A model generated the notes under the pieces. It was given only the letters and a program-made list of their open reading frames with translations, was not told the origin of the DNA and did not search any database. A DNA stretch of 64,000 nucleotides from Pseudoscleropodium purum (Eukaryota; Streptophyta; Bryopsida; Hypnales; Brachytheciaceae). The position numbers were made by a program, and so were the translations under genes. Positions 23,901-36,410 of this stretch are shown here, piece after piece (position 1 is the first letter of the stretch; each line of letters starts with the position of its first letter). Location of the stretch: NCBI GenBank assembly GCA_963969395.1, contig OZ017801.1:5768501-5832500 (forward strand). The letters run 5' to 3'.

Positions 23901-26839
23901 AGTCTTATGTTTTTAGGATGTGAAGACACCAATCTCATTAATGTACTTGTCAAAATAAGCTACGTGGACCTAAGACTCTACCATATTGCATTCTTTGCAC
24001 AAGTAAACATTTCACTATTAGAAAACTTGATTTGGGATTATGGCTATAGCTTCAAAATGTTAGAAGTCGAGGTTGTAGACGTTATAATTCCCTTCCATTG
24101 TAAGTGTGGTAGTATTCATTGCCATGGCACAATAATTGACAATCATTCAATTCATCCCTTCACCAATATCTTGCTACCATGTACAAACTCATACTTCATA
24201 TACACAACAATATGGTTTTAGAGTGTCGGAGGGAAAACTAATAATTGACCGGATTGCTTAAACTTCTGATACCATAGATAAAGTCGCTACTACTACAAGT
24301 TACCTAAAGCTTCAATTGTTAATTGATTATTGAATCCTCTAGCTCCAATTTTTTTCTTTGTTGTAAAAATATGTACATTCCCTTTAATATATTATTCTAC
24401 AATATCCACAACTTCAACTTGTACAACTGCAACTTGTACAATGCAATGAATTTTTATCAATAAGTTCAACATCTACCATCAAAAGAGACATGTATGAAAA
24501 TAAATTTAATGTTCAACTTAAAATTATCAAGTTGATTATATTATAATGTAATAAACAAGGGTTGAAAAGTGTCATGCAATAAAATGCAAAGTACTAATAT
24601 TCTAAACAATGAATATGATGCTTCAAATATGTAAGTCATAGGCATAACTTTTCATTTATTTAAAATAGTGCTTGCATCAAAATACAAAGATAGTCAAGTG
24701 TACAATATATTATATAAATAGAGGCATGTTATATATACATCTTTGATGTAAAAAAAATATTCAAAAATTTAAAAATAGAATTAAAAATAAAAGGATTAAA
24801 ACATTGTAGTATAAGAGATTGTAAAGATTATTACCTTGTGAAGTACAATTTTGCACCCATACTTTTCTCTTTTTCAAAAGTGCATTATCCTTCTCTTTTT
24901 ATTACTAAGTTTCTTACTTAACATTGGCAAACTTATCAAAGTACACTTTCAAATTCTTCTCATGTACTGTACATAATCAACACCATTAACCTTGGAAGAC
25001 AAATGAACCTTCAAATTTGATAGGTTGAATGAAGAAATAATACTCCTCTCATCTTAATATGGAACACAATAAATCACACACTTTTCAAGACTCTTATTCT
25101 TGTTGCTAATTTATGGTTAGTATGGACCACTTACTTTAAATCCAAAAAATGATCTTTTTCCATCTCCTTGTAGTTTTTTGAGACACGAAGTAGCATTGAT
25201 TTATCACATTTTGCCTTAAAAATACAATACTCAAGACTATTTGATGCTTTTTACAATTCATTTATCTCAAGCACTTCATTTTTTTAGGATGCTCAAGCTT
25301 CACCATCTTCAAAGCTTTTGTAGACAATCACCTTAGAAATCTAGAGCATCTCCAACAACTTGGCGTGTCTTTCATATAAATGCTTGAATTGCTTGATGAT
25401 GCCAACTACAATAAAATTGCTAAAATGCTTTATTGCAATACAAATTTAATAATGAGGGCTCTTACCACCATTAAAATATGGCCTAAATTCTATTATTTTT
25501 AGTTTTTCAAAATGTGGGAATACTATTTTTGAAGTTTAATTATCTTTAGATCTTTTAACAATCTAGCCAATGTCTTCTACTAATTCTACTTATCAATAAA
25601 AAATGTCCTAATCTAAATTCTACTATTTTCTCAAAATGATGAATTGCATTGGTCATTTTCAAAGCATAAAACCTAGAACCTTTAAAGGATACAAAATCAT
25701 ACCTTACAAATGAGGGCAATTTCTAACAAAATGTGTTGGAAAAGTCAATAAGAAGCACACATCACCACAGCTGTCTTCACGTCATAAAATATCATTTAAG
25801 CCTATAAATACAATAACAAATATACAATAACAACAACGTCAAATCTTGGGAAGATTGTAAAAAGTCACTAATAACAAATTAACAATAGAAAAAAACATCT
25901 TCCTCATACAAATATAGAATCTTAAAAGTATTAGCTCAACAGCCACAAGTGATTTGATTATAAGAATCACAAGACCAACCTAGATGGTAGTGATAATTTA
26001 AGTCAATCTAATTGTTGACTAGCTTTTGATCTCAATCTAATCCAATCTAATTGCAACCATAAATTCAAAAAAGTTAGGAAAGCCCTCAATTTATAATACT
26101 TTTGAATCACAACTTTATGATTGCCCTTTATTCCAACTTATATGTCTTAGAATTAAAATTAAAGAAAAAACAAAAAAACACCCATTTAAGATTCCAATCA
26201 ATGATAAGTGCCCTTGATAGAAATAAGAATCTAGAAGATATGTTGATCATCATCATTCAAGGTATCTCAACAATAATGCGAAATGACAAATTTGGAAAAC
26301 AAACAAACAAACAAAGTAAGGAACTTATCAAGACTTCATCCAAATAATTGCAGCTGTTGGTTTATCTACAAGTACAATTTACGTGAATTTGAAGAATATA
26401 CCATGATTTCATCCAAATATTTGCAATTGTTCAATTCATAGCTACTATAAATGTAGATGATCGCATCAAAAGTCGATAGATAATGCAATCATATCAATAC
26501 AAGATGGTCCAAATTTCAATATTATTTTATACATTTTTTAATTTGATTCTATCCATTTACTCTTATTTGTCCAATAATGATTCAAAGCTAAAGAAAACAT
26601 TGATTTTTATATCTACCCCAAAACATAAAAACTCACATGATTATTGACAAAATAAAAAACCAAACAACTAACACAAATCAACTAACACAAATGTCAAAAC
26701 TAACTTTGAAAAGACCTAAGATTGACTTGTATACACATATCATTTTTTCCAATGAGGCCAAATACAATGGTGCGAGAAACATTTACCAACAAAGATAAGG
26801 TCAAGTTCAATAATGACAATCTTTACTTGTGAAATAGCC
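20901..26839. other. Long AT-rich stretch with no recognised gene
   Basis: About 5.9 kb of decayed DNA. Short frames exist on both strands (for example minus 21229-21480 and 21706-21933, plus 23847-24221), but none has a motif I can name. The minus strand from 23340 down to 21500 gives long weakly coding-like translations with many stops, including a CX2C stretch near 22990, which may be a very old transposase or retroelement. A stretch near 24270 resembles a primer-binding site on the minus strand but lacks flanking LTR evidence. Confidence 0.4.
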
Positions 26840-27054
26840 ACTTCGACCTCAATCAAAACTTTGACCTCATGAATCAAAATTTCAAGCTGTTGAATCAAAA
26901 CTCTAACATTTTGATCAAAACTTCAACCTCAAAGGAAACTTCAACCTGAATTCAAAAAATCAACCTTATGAATCGATATTTCAAGCTATTAAATTAAAAA
27001 AACGACCTCACAAATGATGAATAAAGTCTCAAAGCTATAGAATCAAAACTTTTA

Positions 27055-27899
27055 CACTAGAAAAAAAATGAGGAATTTTGCAACTATAGTGTGCAACTCA
27101 TTTTGTAGATGCATAGGATGTTTACAACTAGGTGACAATTTAGAGCTTGTAGTTGCAGTGAACAAGCCAACAAGTTGCAGTAGTTGCACTCTAGTTGCGG
27201 GTTTTTTTGTCATCCGATAGCATGAGAAGAGCTCCATCGACATTTGCAATTTGTAGATTTGTATGTTTTAAAATATTAATCTCAATGATTTGTAGATTTC
27301 AAAATTTGATATCTATCTTCTTTCTAGGTTTTAAAATTTTAGAACTACCTTTTTCTAGATTTCAAGATTTTAGATGTACCTTCTTTCAATCTTTCTAGAT
27401 TTTAGAACTACCTTTTTTCTCAATTTCAAAATTTCAGATGTAGCTTCTTCTTAGATTTCAAAAACTCAATTTCATAGATTTAAAATTTCTTAAATTTTGA
27501 TAATTATTTTATTTTTATAAATTGTAAAAATCTTAGAATTCTATCAAAATAATTCATTGTATAAGATTGCAACAACTTACAAGTCTTATATGTCCAATCT
27601 AATGGTACTCTTTATAATTGATATGGGACAACTGATATAAAACAAATGGGAATAAACTTTGAAAACAACTAGTAAGCAACTAAAAAACAACTTAGAAACA
27701 ATAGTTGTTTCCTAGTCATTTTTTGCAACTATTGAATGATTGCTTTGCAACCAAAATAATGTATAAATGTTGTAAAACAACGACATAAAACAATTGCATT
27801 AGATTTGGTGCTAATAGAGAGGATTAGAGTCACATGACAGTTGTATAGGACACTAGTTGCATGGTAGTTGGTTGTGTCAGACATGTTTTTCTTTTAGTG
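27055..27899. mobile_element. CACTA-type non-autonomous element, 845 bp
   Basis: The ends are CACTAGAAAAAAAA and TTTTTCTTTTAGTG, inverse CACTA-type termini. The flanks TTA (27052-27054) and TGA (27900-27902) occupy the position where the satellite consensus has 'tga', so the duplication was TGA with one later change. Many 'gttgca/tgcaac' words lie near both ends (27080-27200, 27560-27880), as in CACTA subterminal repeats. No transposase is encoded. Confidence 0.75.
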
Positions 27900-28108
27900 T
27901 GACCTCTTGATCAAAACTTTGACCTCAACAAAAACTTCAACTTGAATCCAAAAAATCAACCTCATGAATCAAAACTTCAAGTTGCAAATAAAAAAGACGA
28001 CTTTATTTATCAAACCTTCAAGCTATCGAATCAAAACTTTGACCTCTTGATCAAACTTCAACCTCAACAAAAATTTCAATGTAAATCTAAAAAACAACCT
28101 CATGAATC

Positions 28109-28331
28109 CATTACAAGAGAAAAAAGTGTTTTGAGTGAGTTTGTAAGTATAATCCTAGACATAAGATTATAAGTAATGATCTTTTAGGAGATCTTCAATA
28201 AAATTTTATTAAAAAATACATGTGTTTTTAGTAAAATTTTATTGAAGATCTCCTTAAAAGTTATTACTTATAATCTTATATCTCAAACTATACTTAAAAA
28301 CTCACTTAAAACACCTCATTCTCTAATAGTG
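28109..28331. mobile_element. Foldback CACTA-type MITE, 223 bp
   Basis: The whole element is an inverted repeat. The left arm 'cattacaagagaaaa...gtgttttgagtgag...aggagatcttcaataaaatttta' is the inverse of the right arm ending 'ctctaatagtg', with a short spacer near 28205-28225. Flanking triplets ATC (28106-28108) and ATT (28332-28334) agree at two of three bases. It is inserted in the 140-bp satellite. A related single arm is at 20813-20900. Confidence 0.8.
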
Positions 28332-28560
28332 ATTAAACCTTCAAATTGTTGAATCAAAACTTTAACCTCTCGATCAAAACTTTGATCTTAACAAAACTTC
28401 AACATGAATCCAAAAATCAACCTCGTGAATCAAAACCTCAAATTAAAAAATTAAAAAATTGCCCTCATGAATCAAACCTCCAAGCTATTGAATCAAAACT
28501 TTGACCTCTTGATTAAACTTTGATCTAAATGGAAACTTCAACTTGAATTGAAAAATTGCA

Positions 28561-29195
28561 TGGAGTAGTGACAAAACATAAAGTTACACTAAAAGGTTGA
28601 GCACTACATGAGAAGAAAATTGGCAGCAAAGAACGTTTAGGATTCACTATGCAAAAGAACTAGAGCCAATGGTCAAGAATCCTAGGCATGAATAGTTGAG
28701 ACTACTAATGTAGTCTGACCCCTTGCATTATTAGAATTTTATTTTTAAAAGAGTATTTAAGAAATAATAAAATTGAATAATTTCCAAAAATGTTAGGGGT
28801 CTAAGTAGTGCCCATTATTTCAAAAATTCTTTGTAGTATAATTAAGTTCTTTAAATGACTTCTGAATGCCTAAAACAATTATGATTGATATAAAAATTAC
28901 ATCATTCAATTTCTCTCAGTGTCTTTTTTCTTACTATGTTCCTAAAAAGGCTAAAACACACATAATGAAAAAGTATGTTTTCTTCTTATACATTAGAAAA
29001 ATTAAGAAAGCTCATGTATTGACATTGTGAGTTGCCACCTTGGGGCTAGCTTGAATTTGACATTGAGATTTTCTTCTTCCTTTTCGTTTTCATTGCAATT
29101 TGGTGCCACAAATTCACATGGACTCTTCATGAAGATATTGAAATGCAGATCATACTTTCACGCCTCTTCCCTTGTATTTTTCCATGAGGAGCTTT
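28561..29195. other. AT-rich DNA with no recognised gene
   Basis: Lies upstream of the ABCG transporter fragment on the same strand but shows no Walker A motif or other exon. The 60-codon frame at 29027-29209 is not recognisable. Confidence 0.4.
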
Positions 29196-29537
29196 ATGCG
29201 AGTGGATGAAACCATTATCAAGCATGGCCTTAAAAAGTAATGACCTCCATCCAATTTTTCTACATTTTTATCCTTTTCATGAAATTTGGTCATGGTCGTG
29301 AATCTCAAGTGCTATGGATATGATTGATGGACCCATTGGTGTGAATATTCTACAAGTGAGGATACTATCATCAATGGGTCATTCTTTCAAAGCATGGTGG
29401 GTGGAAAATGGAAGTTTATATCCATTATCCATGAAATTCTTGTAGATTCATCATTGTTGTTCCTAGATGAGTTGTCATTTGGGTTGGATTCTACCACCAT
29501 GATACATATCATCCAATTGATCTACAACATTGCCAAG
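29196..29537 (+). pseudogene. ABCG-type ABC transporter, nucleotide-binding domain fragment
   Basis: 'MRVDETIIKHGLKK' at 29196-29237 matches the helical part of ABCG nucleotide-binding domains. After a gap, 29394-29537 reads 'VGGKWKFISIIHEILVDSSL' then 'LFLDELSFGLDSTTMIHIIQ'. In ABCG half-transporters this is the signature 'SGGERKRVSIGHEIL.DPSL', the Walker B 'LLFLDEPTSGLDST' and the D-loop. The signature has lost Ser and the Glu-Arg pair, and the Walker B region has lost Pro-Thr. The exon ends AAG|gtatgt, a good splice donor. The Walker A part and the membrane domain are missing, and in-frame stops lie between the pieces. It is a dead gene fragment. Confidence 0.75.
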
Positions 29538-31112
29538 GTATGTATAAATCCCAAACAATCTCATCTTCAAAGCTTAAAATTTCAATCTCTGAAGAAATTC
29601 AATATGCTCATCTATGGATTTTTTTTCTTAGTTTTCTATTCTATGTGCAATGAGTATGTTTGCATCCCAAATTGATCCTTTCATAGCTCAAAGTTTCAAT
29701 AATAGAAAATAATCCAAAATGTCCGTCTATGAAATTTCTACAAACTTTTATAGTGCATTGATGATAGTCAGAATACAATACATTGTCATGTTACATACTT
29801 ATATATCCTACCTTTGAACGTTGTAGAATAACATTTGCATATAGTTTGAGATGCAAATTTGAATATCTAGTGTCATTTGGAGGTGGATGCTCTTTCTCAT
29901 TCATAATGTAGACTTATATTATGCCAAAAGCTTCATATAAAGACCAAGCTTGATGTTGTAAAGGTGCATGGAAATCATAGACTATTCAAAACCCTTTTTT
30001 CAAAATATTTATAAAGCATTATATTTTGTTGTAAGTAAGTTGTAACCATAAATTGTTATTTTGGAATAGCCTTTGGAATCAAATTTGAAGAGCTTGTTCA
30101 AATGCTTCCATGTAATTTTTTGTGGTTCTATTTGTTGAAAGAAACAGAATCACAATAAATTCTTAAGTGATACCTTTTATATTAGAAATCTTTCAAGACT
30201 AGCAATTGGAGTGGTGTTGAAGTAGAGCCAAAGAAAAGGAACATGTTTTTGGAGTGGTGTTGAAATTTCCATATAATAAGGTATGGTAGCCTTTCTAATT
30301 AATTGTTCTAGTCACAATTTTAAACTAGTTTCAACTATTGTCTTTTGCAATAGTATCTTATCCCCTTAAAGGATCAAGGAATCATGGTTTCAAAATTTAG
30401 GTTCAATTAATTGTAATGTAGAAATATAGTTAAGATTGGACCTAACTTTATTCTACTAGAATTATGGAAGAACATTGCATGTTATAGTCAAAAAAGAAAA
30501 GAAATTTGAACAAATAGAACTCCACATAGAAACTATTCAAAACTATTTTTAAAACATCACACTCAATTCAAACTTTTTGGTCTATCAATAAGTATATATA
30601 CTTATTATTATTACTTATTATTACTTCAATAAGTGTAAATAACTATTTGTACTTTAGTAAGTGTGACTTTGATTGCAAATTGCTAAATCATAGAAATGTA
30701 CATTCCTTAAGCATATTGATGCATGTAGTGACTTTGTGATGGTTCTCTTCTAACTTTGAGTAGACAATGTAAGGTAAATGCATGGAATAGTGGTCCTTAA
30801 TAGTTTGGTTGAATGAGATATCATTTGGAGTAAATAATATCTTGAAATGCTATGCGTTCAACAGATATGGCTTTCATTGGAAAGTAAGTAATTTGAAAAT
30901 TAAAATTTGAGCAATTTTGGACTTTTATTTTTACGAAATTTGACTTTATTTGATTACTAAAACATTGCAATTGCATTTGTCTTTTAAGTACTCAAAGATA
31001 TTGAAGTACATTAGGTTGATAGGTTGAATAAAATCTCCATAGTTCTAATACCAATGAATTTGTGATTTTTTAATATAGTTTTGATAATCTTGTTTTTGGA
31101 GAAATGAATTTT
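29538..31112. other. AT-rich DNA after the ABCG fragment
   Basis: Could begin as the intron of the ABCG fragment, since it starts with a good donor, but no acceptor followed by transporter sequence is found. Otherwise no gene; a 'ttatta' simple repeat lies at 30598-30630. Confidence 0.4.
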
Positions 31113-32145
31113 CACTACTATAAAAATTTTGCATGACCAAATTAACAAAAATTATAGAAAAAAAGTGTTGATTAAGTCTACCATATTGATTTGGACAGTA
31201 TCCAACAAAATCTTGTTGATTTTTTTGTTGATTTGGGCAAGGGCAAAAAGAAAAAAAAATTTAAAAACAATTAATTAGCCAATTGTAAGGCTATAATTTG
31301 TAGCCCCACCATGTGTACAAGGTCACTTAGGTGGAGCTACCTAGGCTAGCTATGTAGGCGGGTGGAGGCATGGAGGTTTAAACCTCAAATCTCATGTTTG
31401 GAAGCCAAGTGATTTAACCATTGTACCATCCAAAGTCTAATTTCAATACATCAAGAAATTAGATCAAGAAATTTACTTGTACACGTTTTAAAAATTGTTT
31501 TTTGTTTGGTTTGTTAATACAACAGACTTTAGTGGCCATTTTGATGTAGTAAAAATTTAACTTTTTTCAAAAACTTTTGAACTAACTAAAGTTGAAAAAT
31601 TAAGATAACTTTCATCTCCAAAAATCCATTTTCAATTTTGAATATTTAATCAAAAAATTTGAACAAAATTCAAAGAAGATGTTTAAAAATGTGAAAAAAA
31701 TATTAATGTCCATTCCAACTCCCTTCTGAATTTTGTCCATAACTTTAAATTGGAGACTTGAAATCTCAAACGGATTTTTGAAGATAAAAGTTAGCTTGAT
31801 TTTTCAACTTTTTGTAGTTTAAAGTTTTCAAAAATGGTATTTTACTATGCAAAAATGGCTACTAAAGTCTATTGACTATAAAAAATACTAAATTGTAAAT
31901 GCTTTAGTTAAAATATTCATTTTACATAGAATTTCAACTGTGGTGATTTAAAAATTGCTTAAATGACAAAAACTTGTGTGAAACTCTTGTACGTCAAAAT
32001 GTATAAAAAAGTGTTGAATTTTTTGTTGATGTGGATGTTGTACTATCCAAGTCTACAAAAAATTTGTAACCATTTTGTTAACTTGTGCCAAATCAACAAG
32101 AAATTGTTGATTTTTTGTTGATTTGGACAAAATTTTCTAGTAGTG
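31113..32145. mobile_element. CACTA-type non-autonomous element, 1033 bp
   Basis: Starts CACTACTATAAAAATTTTG and ends with the inverse CAAAATTTTCTAGTAGTG, flanked by TTT on both sides (31110-31112 and 32146-32148). Subterminal repeats of 'gttgattt(t)ttgttgattt' occur at both ends (31200-31230, 32005-32030, 32090-32130). It holds a SINE insertion at 31236-31433 and no transposase. Confidence 0.85.
31236..31433 (-). mobile_element. tRNA-derived SINE, T-rich tail, nested in a CACTA-type element
   Basis: Read on the minus strand, an A box TGGTACAATGG (31428 to 31418) fits TRGYNNANNNG exactly. A B box GTTTAAACC follows about 35 bp later. The body contains 'taggtagctccacctaagtg', similar to the body of the SINE at 18066-18218, and the 3' end runs into a T-rich tail (31270 to 31240). 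Boundaries are approximate. Confidence 0.6.
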
Positions 32146-32599
32146 TTTGTAGCATTATTGAAACAATTATGGCTATTATGATGGGTTGAACTTTGTTGAT
32201 GGATGGGTTTAATTAATTTCATTGTTGTTATTATCATTTGATTATTTGCAATGGCACCACTAACCATTCGAGCAAAGAAGGTCATGACACTTGAATCTTA
32301 TCTCATTTCAAATTGGAATATATTTAGTTGATTAGAGTGTCATTGGCATTTCACTACATACTATCTTTACAACTTTGAAGAAGAGTTGGTGGAGGTTTTG
32401 TAGATGCAAGACTTCGACAATTGCAACAAACTCAATGGAAGGCTTGTCTATTGGAGATGAAGATTGTCACACCTCTGAATCAAGCAATGTTGTTGTTTAA
32501 CTCATTTGCCTTGGTTGATTATCCACTATTGTGCTTGACAATTCAAAAGTTAATAAGACCATGGATCTTGATGACAAGGCACAAATGGTAAGAAAAACA

Positions 32600-35500
32600 A
32601 AAAGAACTATGAAATGTTCAAAAAGTGCTAAGATGCATGGGCAATTGAACATCCTTGAAAGGAGATAATTTGTGAAGATTAAGACACTACTATTTATTGT
32701 ATGAACTGTATGGTGTGTTCATTTGTTAGAGGATTGCTTGTCACTATGGATCCAAAATTTGACACTTTGATTAAGCATGCTGGTAAAAAGCTTGTAGAAA
32801 AGATCTTCCTCACATTGGACTGAAGAAAGATGAGGATTACATTGCTTTAGTAACTAGGCATCTTAAAATTCTTGCAATTTATAACTCACACATTAGAAGA
32901 TTTTTCAAATTTCTAGAAGACCGTTCCAAGTTTGTTCTTGTTGTTTGAATCCAATGTAGAGTTGGCCAAAATATTATTATTTTTTTGTTTTTTGTTTTTT
33001 ATAATTAAAAAAATATGAATTATTTAATTAATATTATTTGATGTGGTAGTCTTTTAACCACATGAGATTGCAAATGTGTCAACAATCCTTCATCATTTCT
33101 ACATTCCTAATAGTTCAAGAACTTGAAGTCTTGTAGAAGCCTAAAAATTCTTCTAATGGTTTTTTAGTGGTCCCACCTATGAGCATTAGATTTGACCATT
33201 AGTATTTAATTATATATTTGTAGTTGTTGTAGAACATTGGAAGGGAATAATTGACTATAATAGTAGTTCCAGATAGTTTAGTGTTAAATTGTTGGTAGTG
33301 CCAAAAATCAAGAATGGTGTTTAATCCAAATAGTTATATATTTTATGTAAATTTGGCTTTAAATTAATAGGAACAAGGAGAATCAAGGTCAAAAAGTATG
33401 TAAAATGTGAGAGGCAAAAGAGTTAGGTAAAATGTGAAAGAAGCATGGGAAAGGTATAAAAAGGATGCAAGGCATGCAAGGTGTAAGAAGTATGTAAGAT
33501 ATAAGAGATGTAAGAATTGAGGGAAGCAAATGAATGGATGGATAAGGAGAATTAAAGTCAAGGGTTATTTTGAGGTGTAAAGGGTGTAAGAGTTACGTGA
33601 ATTGTGTAAGAAGGGTGAGAAGGGTGTAAGGTGTGTATGAAGGATGTGAGGGGTGTAAGATAGGGTGCAATTTAATATTAAGTCAAGATGTAAGAAATGG
33701 AGGTCAAAGTTGGAGGAGTTTACAAGGACAAATGGAGGGAAATTTGTAAGGTATAAAAAGGGCTAAGGGGAGCTACAAAACAACATTCTCTCCATACATA
33801 CCACTCTTAAGACATTATGTTTCTTCTTCTTATTTTCTCACCTCTTTCAACCTTCAAAAATACTTCAATACTTTACATTTGATAGTTTAGAGGAGTAGCT
33901 TCTCTCCCCTTTACTATTTATTACTTTGTTTTCTTTTGCTTATAGTTTTTGAAGTACTTTCTACTAGCTTTTGAAGCTTCATAAGTAAGTTTCTTTTGTA
34001 ATTAGTTTTTTTCGAAAACTATCATATACAAGTTGAATTTAGAATTGAAGTGGAGCTTTGACACTTGAGTCAATGACTCATTGTTAAGCTGCCATTAGAA
34101 TTTAAAGCCCATCATTAGTAAAGCATAGCATTCCTAAGTTTTCTTCAATTGATATGAAATTTTTGATGGTAAAGAATGCTAATATTAGCTTTCCAATAGT
34201 TTCAAAAATACATCTTTCTAAGCTTTAATGTAGCCATGGCCTATATTTGAGCAAGCACTGGTTAAATCTTGGTACTTCAAGTGTATATGTGTCACCCTTT
34301 GAAACATATTTTGACTTTTTTTATTCAAGAATCTTTATTGTCTTTTTCTTTATTCTTTAGTAGAAGCAGACTTTTGGATTCATACAATACTTACCAAAGT
34401 TTAATATATCAATCTTTTCTTAGAAAGCACTACAACTCATACATACTTCTTTATAAAAAGAAAAAAAGGAATGAAAAACAAAATTGTTTTCTTCTATTCA
34501 CTCTTTACCAATACACCTATATTGTTAGCCTTCCACTCTAGAGCCTTTGTATGCAATTTGAATCTACATGAGTTAGAAGAGAAAAAAGAGAAAAATAGGA
34601 GGGTTTGGGGTTGACACCACCATATTTGAGAAGGTTCAAAAGGAATTTAACAAATAAAAGGCACATAAGATTTCCCAATTTAGAATTGTTTTTCACTTCC
34701 TAAAGCATGGTAGGTCCATACTTAAATTTAAGGCTTTTAAAAATTTGTTTGAAAATTTGAAAATGTCAAATTCTTGGCCAAATTTAAACAAGAAACATTG
34801 GAGTGATAACTCTAGTTGGCTCATCATTGATTACTTGTATAAATAAATTGTCATGAAAAACAAGGAACTATTGGTAATAACAAATTATTATGCTTCACAT
34901 AGAATAAAGTTACTAGAATTGACAATCAAAGTTGGATATCTATCCATAAATATGTGGTAGTGGATTTTATCAAATTCTAATCTTGGTCAATTTGCAAAAG
35001 ATAATAGAAGGTAGATAGACTAAAATTTTTTTGATTTGCATTGTTAATGCTATTGGCAATTATGGAGGTATGAGCAAGGTTGACCTACTTTGGAAATTTC
35101 TTTGATTTTATGTAAATTGGGCTATTGTATTTTAGATACTATATTATATACAATGCTTTTTATGGTTTTATTCATTTGATTTGATGTATAAATGTGATTT
35201 GTTTTTTTATTTATGTTATTCATTCTATTCATTTCAATTGTTAATATGATTTTGGTTGCATAAGGCTCTTAAGTTGGAGTTATAAGCTTCTACATGATAC
35301 AATTAGCCTTTATATGGAGAGGACTCATTGTACTAGTCATCGCACAAAATTAGCCATCAAGGAGCTAGATGAACTTCTAGTCATTGTCAAGATTGAATCT
35401 GTGAGAGCCAATTGAATGGCTATTTGGGCTCTAGTCTAAAATGATACCTTGAGTTTACTACACTTGCTATTGTTTTGCATACAAAGGGCTTAAAGCTTTT

Positions 35501-36410
35501 GAAATAAGTGAGAAGATATTGGTTGAGTATGCTTCCTCTTCTTATTTGTGTGATTTTTGAAATTTGTACTCTAGTTGCAAAACTAGCTAAGGATAGCAAG
35601 GATGTGGAGGCAATTAAAAAAAAAATGCATCAACTTTTGTACTTTTAGCTTTATTGTTGGATGTTACTATACTTGGATGTTGTGAAGGTATATCAAGGTC
35701 ACTAAGTCATTTGTGATCTCAATATAGTGATCCCAAGACAATCTTCTCTTTTGATGCATTCATAGAGTTCAAATAATTGTTAGACTACAAGCATAGAAGC
35801 ATATCCCTTGTTTGGGTGCTTTATTATTTGGATTTGATTGAATCTAGACTTTTGAACCAACTATCATATACATGTGGAGAAGATTTATTTGGCTACATAT
35901 TTAAATTCATATAGAAGAAACACATCAATGACTCATAAAGTTTCAAAATCTTAGTGAAATATATCAAGGAATTGTGCACTAGTAAGTTCTCTTAATAATT
36001 TTTTGCTTTTAGATGCCACTTTTTAGGTTCATTTTTCTTAGTTTTGAAGTTGTTTCACTTGCTTTGAAGTTGTTGATGCTCTTGATGTAGAATATGAGAT
36101 AAGATGTTTATCCATGTAAAATGATATTGTGGGCCTTGTAGTTGCAACTAAGTTCTTCGTTAAGGACCTTTCAAATTGATTCCCTACAACTACACTAATT
36201 GATGCATTGGATGGAGTTGTCTACCCTCAATATTGGCTACAACCAAAGTGCAAAGAATTATTTGAAGTGTATTTTTTTATTATCACGGTTCATTAGTATC
36301 AATAACATGTAGGTTTTATTGTCTCGAAGCCCATCTTCTTAGAGTGCAAACCAAATCATAAATGCTCTATCTTGAAAGGTGAAATGAAGGCTAATGCAAA
36401 GCCTAATGCA
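32600..36410 (+). pseudogene. hAT transposase pseudogene with internal insertions
   Basis: The plus strand holds scattered but ordered pieces of a plant hAT transposase of the kind with a long RNase H-like domain. A Cys-containing N-terminal part near 32690-32810 reads 'YCMNCMVCSFVRGLLVTMDP'. 'SNSWPNLNKKHWSDNSSWLI' lies near 34765-34830, and 'VTRIDNQSWISIHKYVVVDF' near 34910-34970, which matches the 'DEVT..D..SWI.IHVYVV' block holding the first catalytic Asp, here changed. 'LIDALDGVVYPQYWLQPKC' lies near 36200-36260. Stops and frameshifts are frequent, and repeats such as 33370-33680 intervene. It ends about 460 bp before the 11.8-kb element and is not part of it. Confidence 0.6.
33370..33685. 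repeat. Purine-rich 'ggtgtaag' simple repeat
   Basis: Words such as 'aggtgtaag', 'gggtgtaag' and 'gtatgtaag' recur every 8-20 bp, with almost all purines and T. It separates two parts of the hAT pseudogene. The minus-strand open frame over it is repeat-derived. Confidence 0.6.

Larger units (their letters stand above)
26840..28560. repeat. Satellite of about 140 bp, interrupted by two elements
   Basis: Phrases 'aatcaaaactttgacctcttgatcaaaacttcaacctcaa', 'aaaaaatcaacctcatgaatcaaaacttcaag' and similar recur throughout. The word 'gacctcttga' spaced 140 bp (27901 to 28041) and about 139 bp (28364 to 28503) gives the period. The array is split by a CACTA-type element (27055-27899) and a foldback MITE (28109-28331). 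Translations are low-complexity and not genic. Confidence 0.7.

Noticed and set aside
23847..24221. 124-codon plus frame as a gene
   Set aside because: No motif, no start context or neighbouring exons, and surrounded by decayed AT-rich DNA.
24262..24290. Primer-binding-site-like sequence (inverse of tggtatcaga) suggesting a minus-strand LTR element
   Set aside because: No LTR ending in CA, no polypurine tract and no gag or pol was found beside it.
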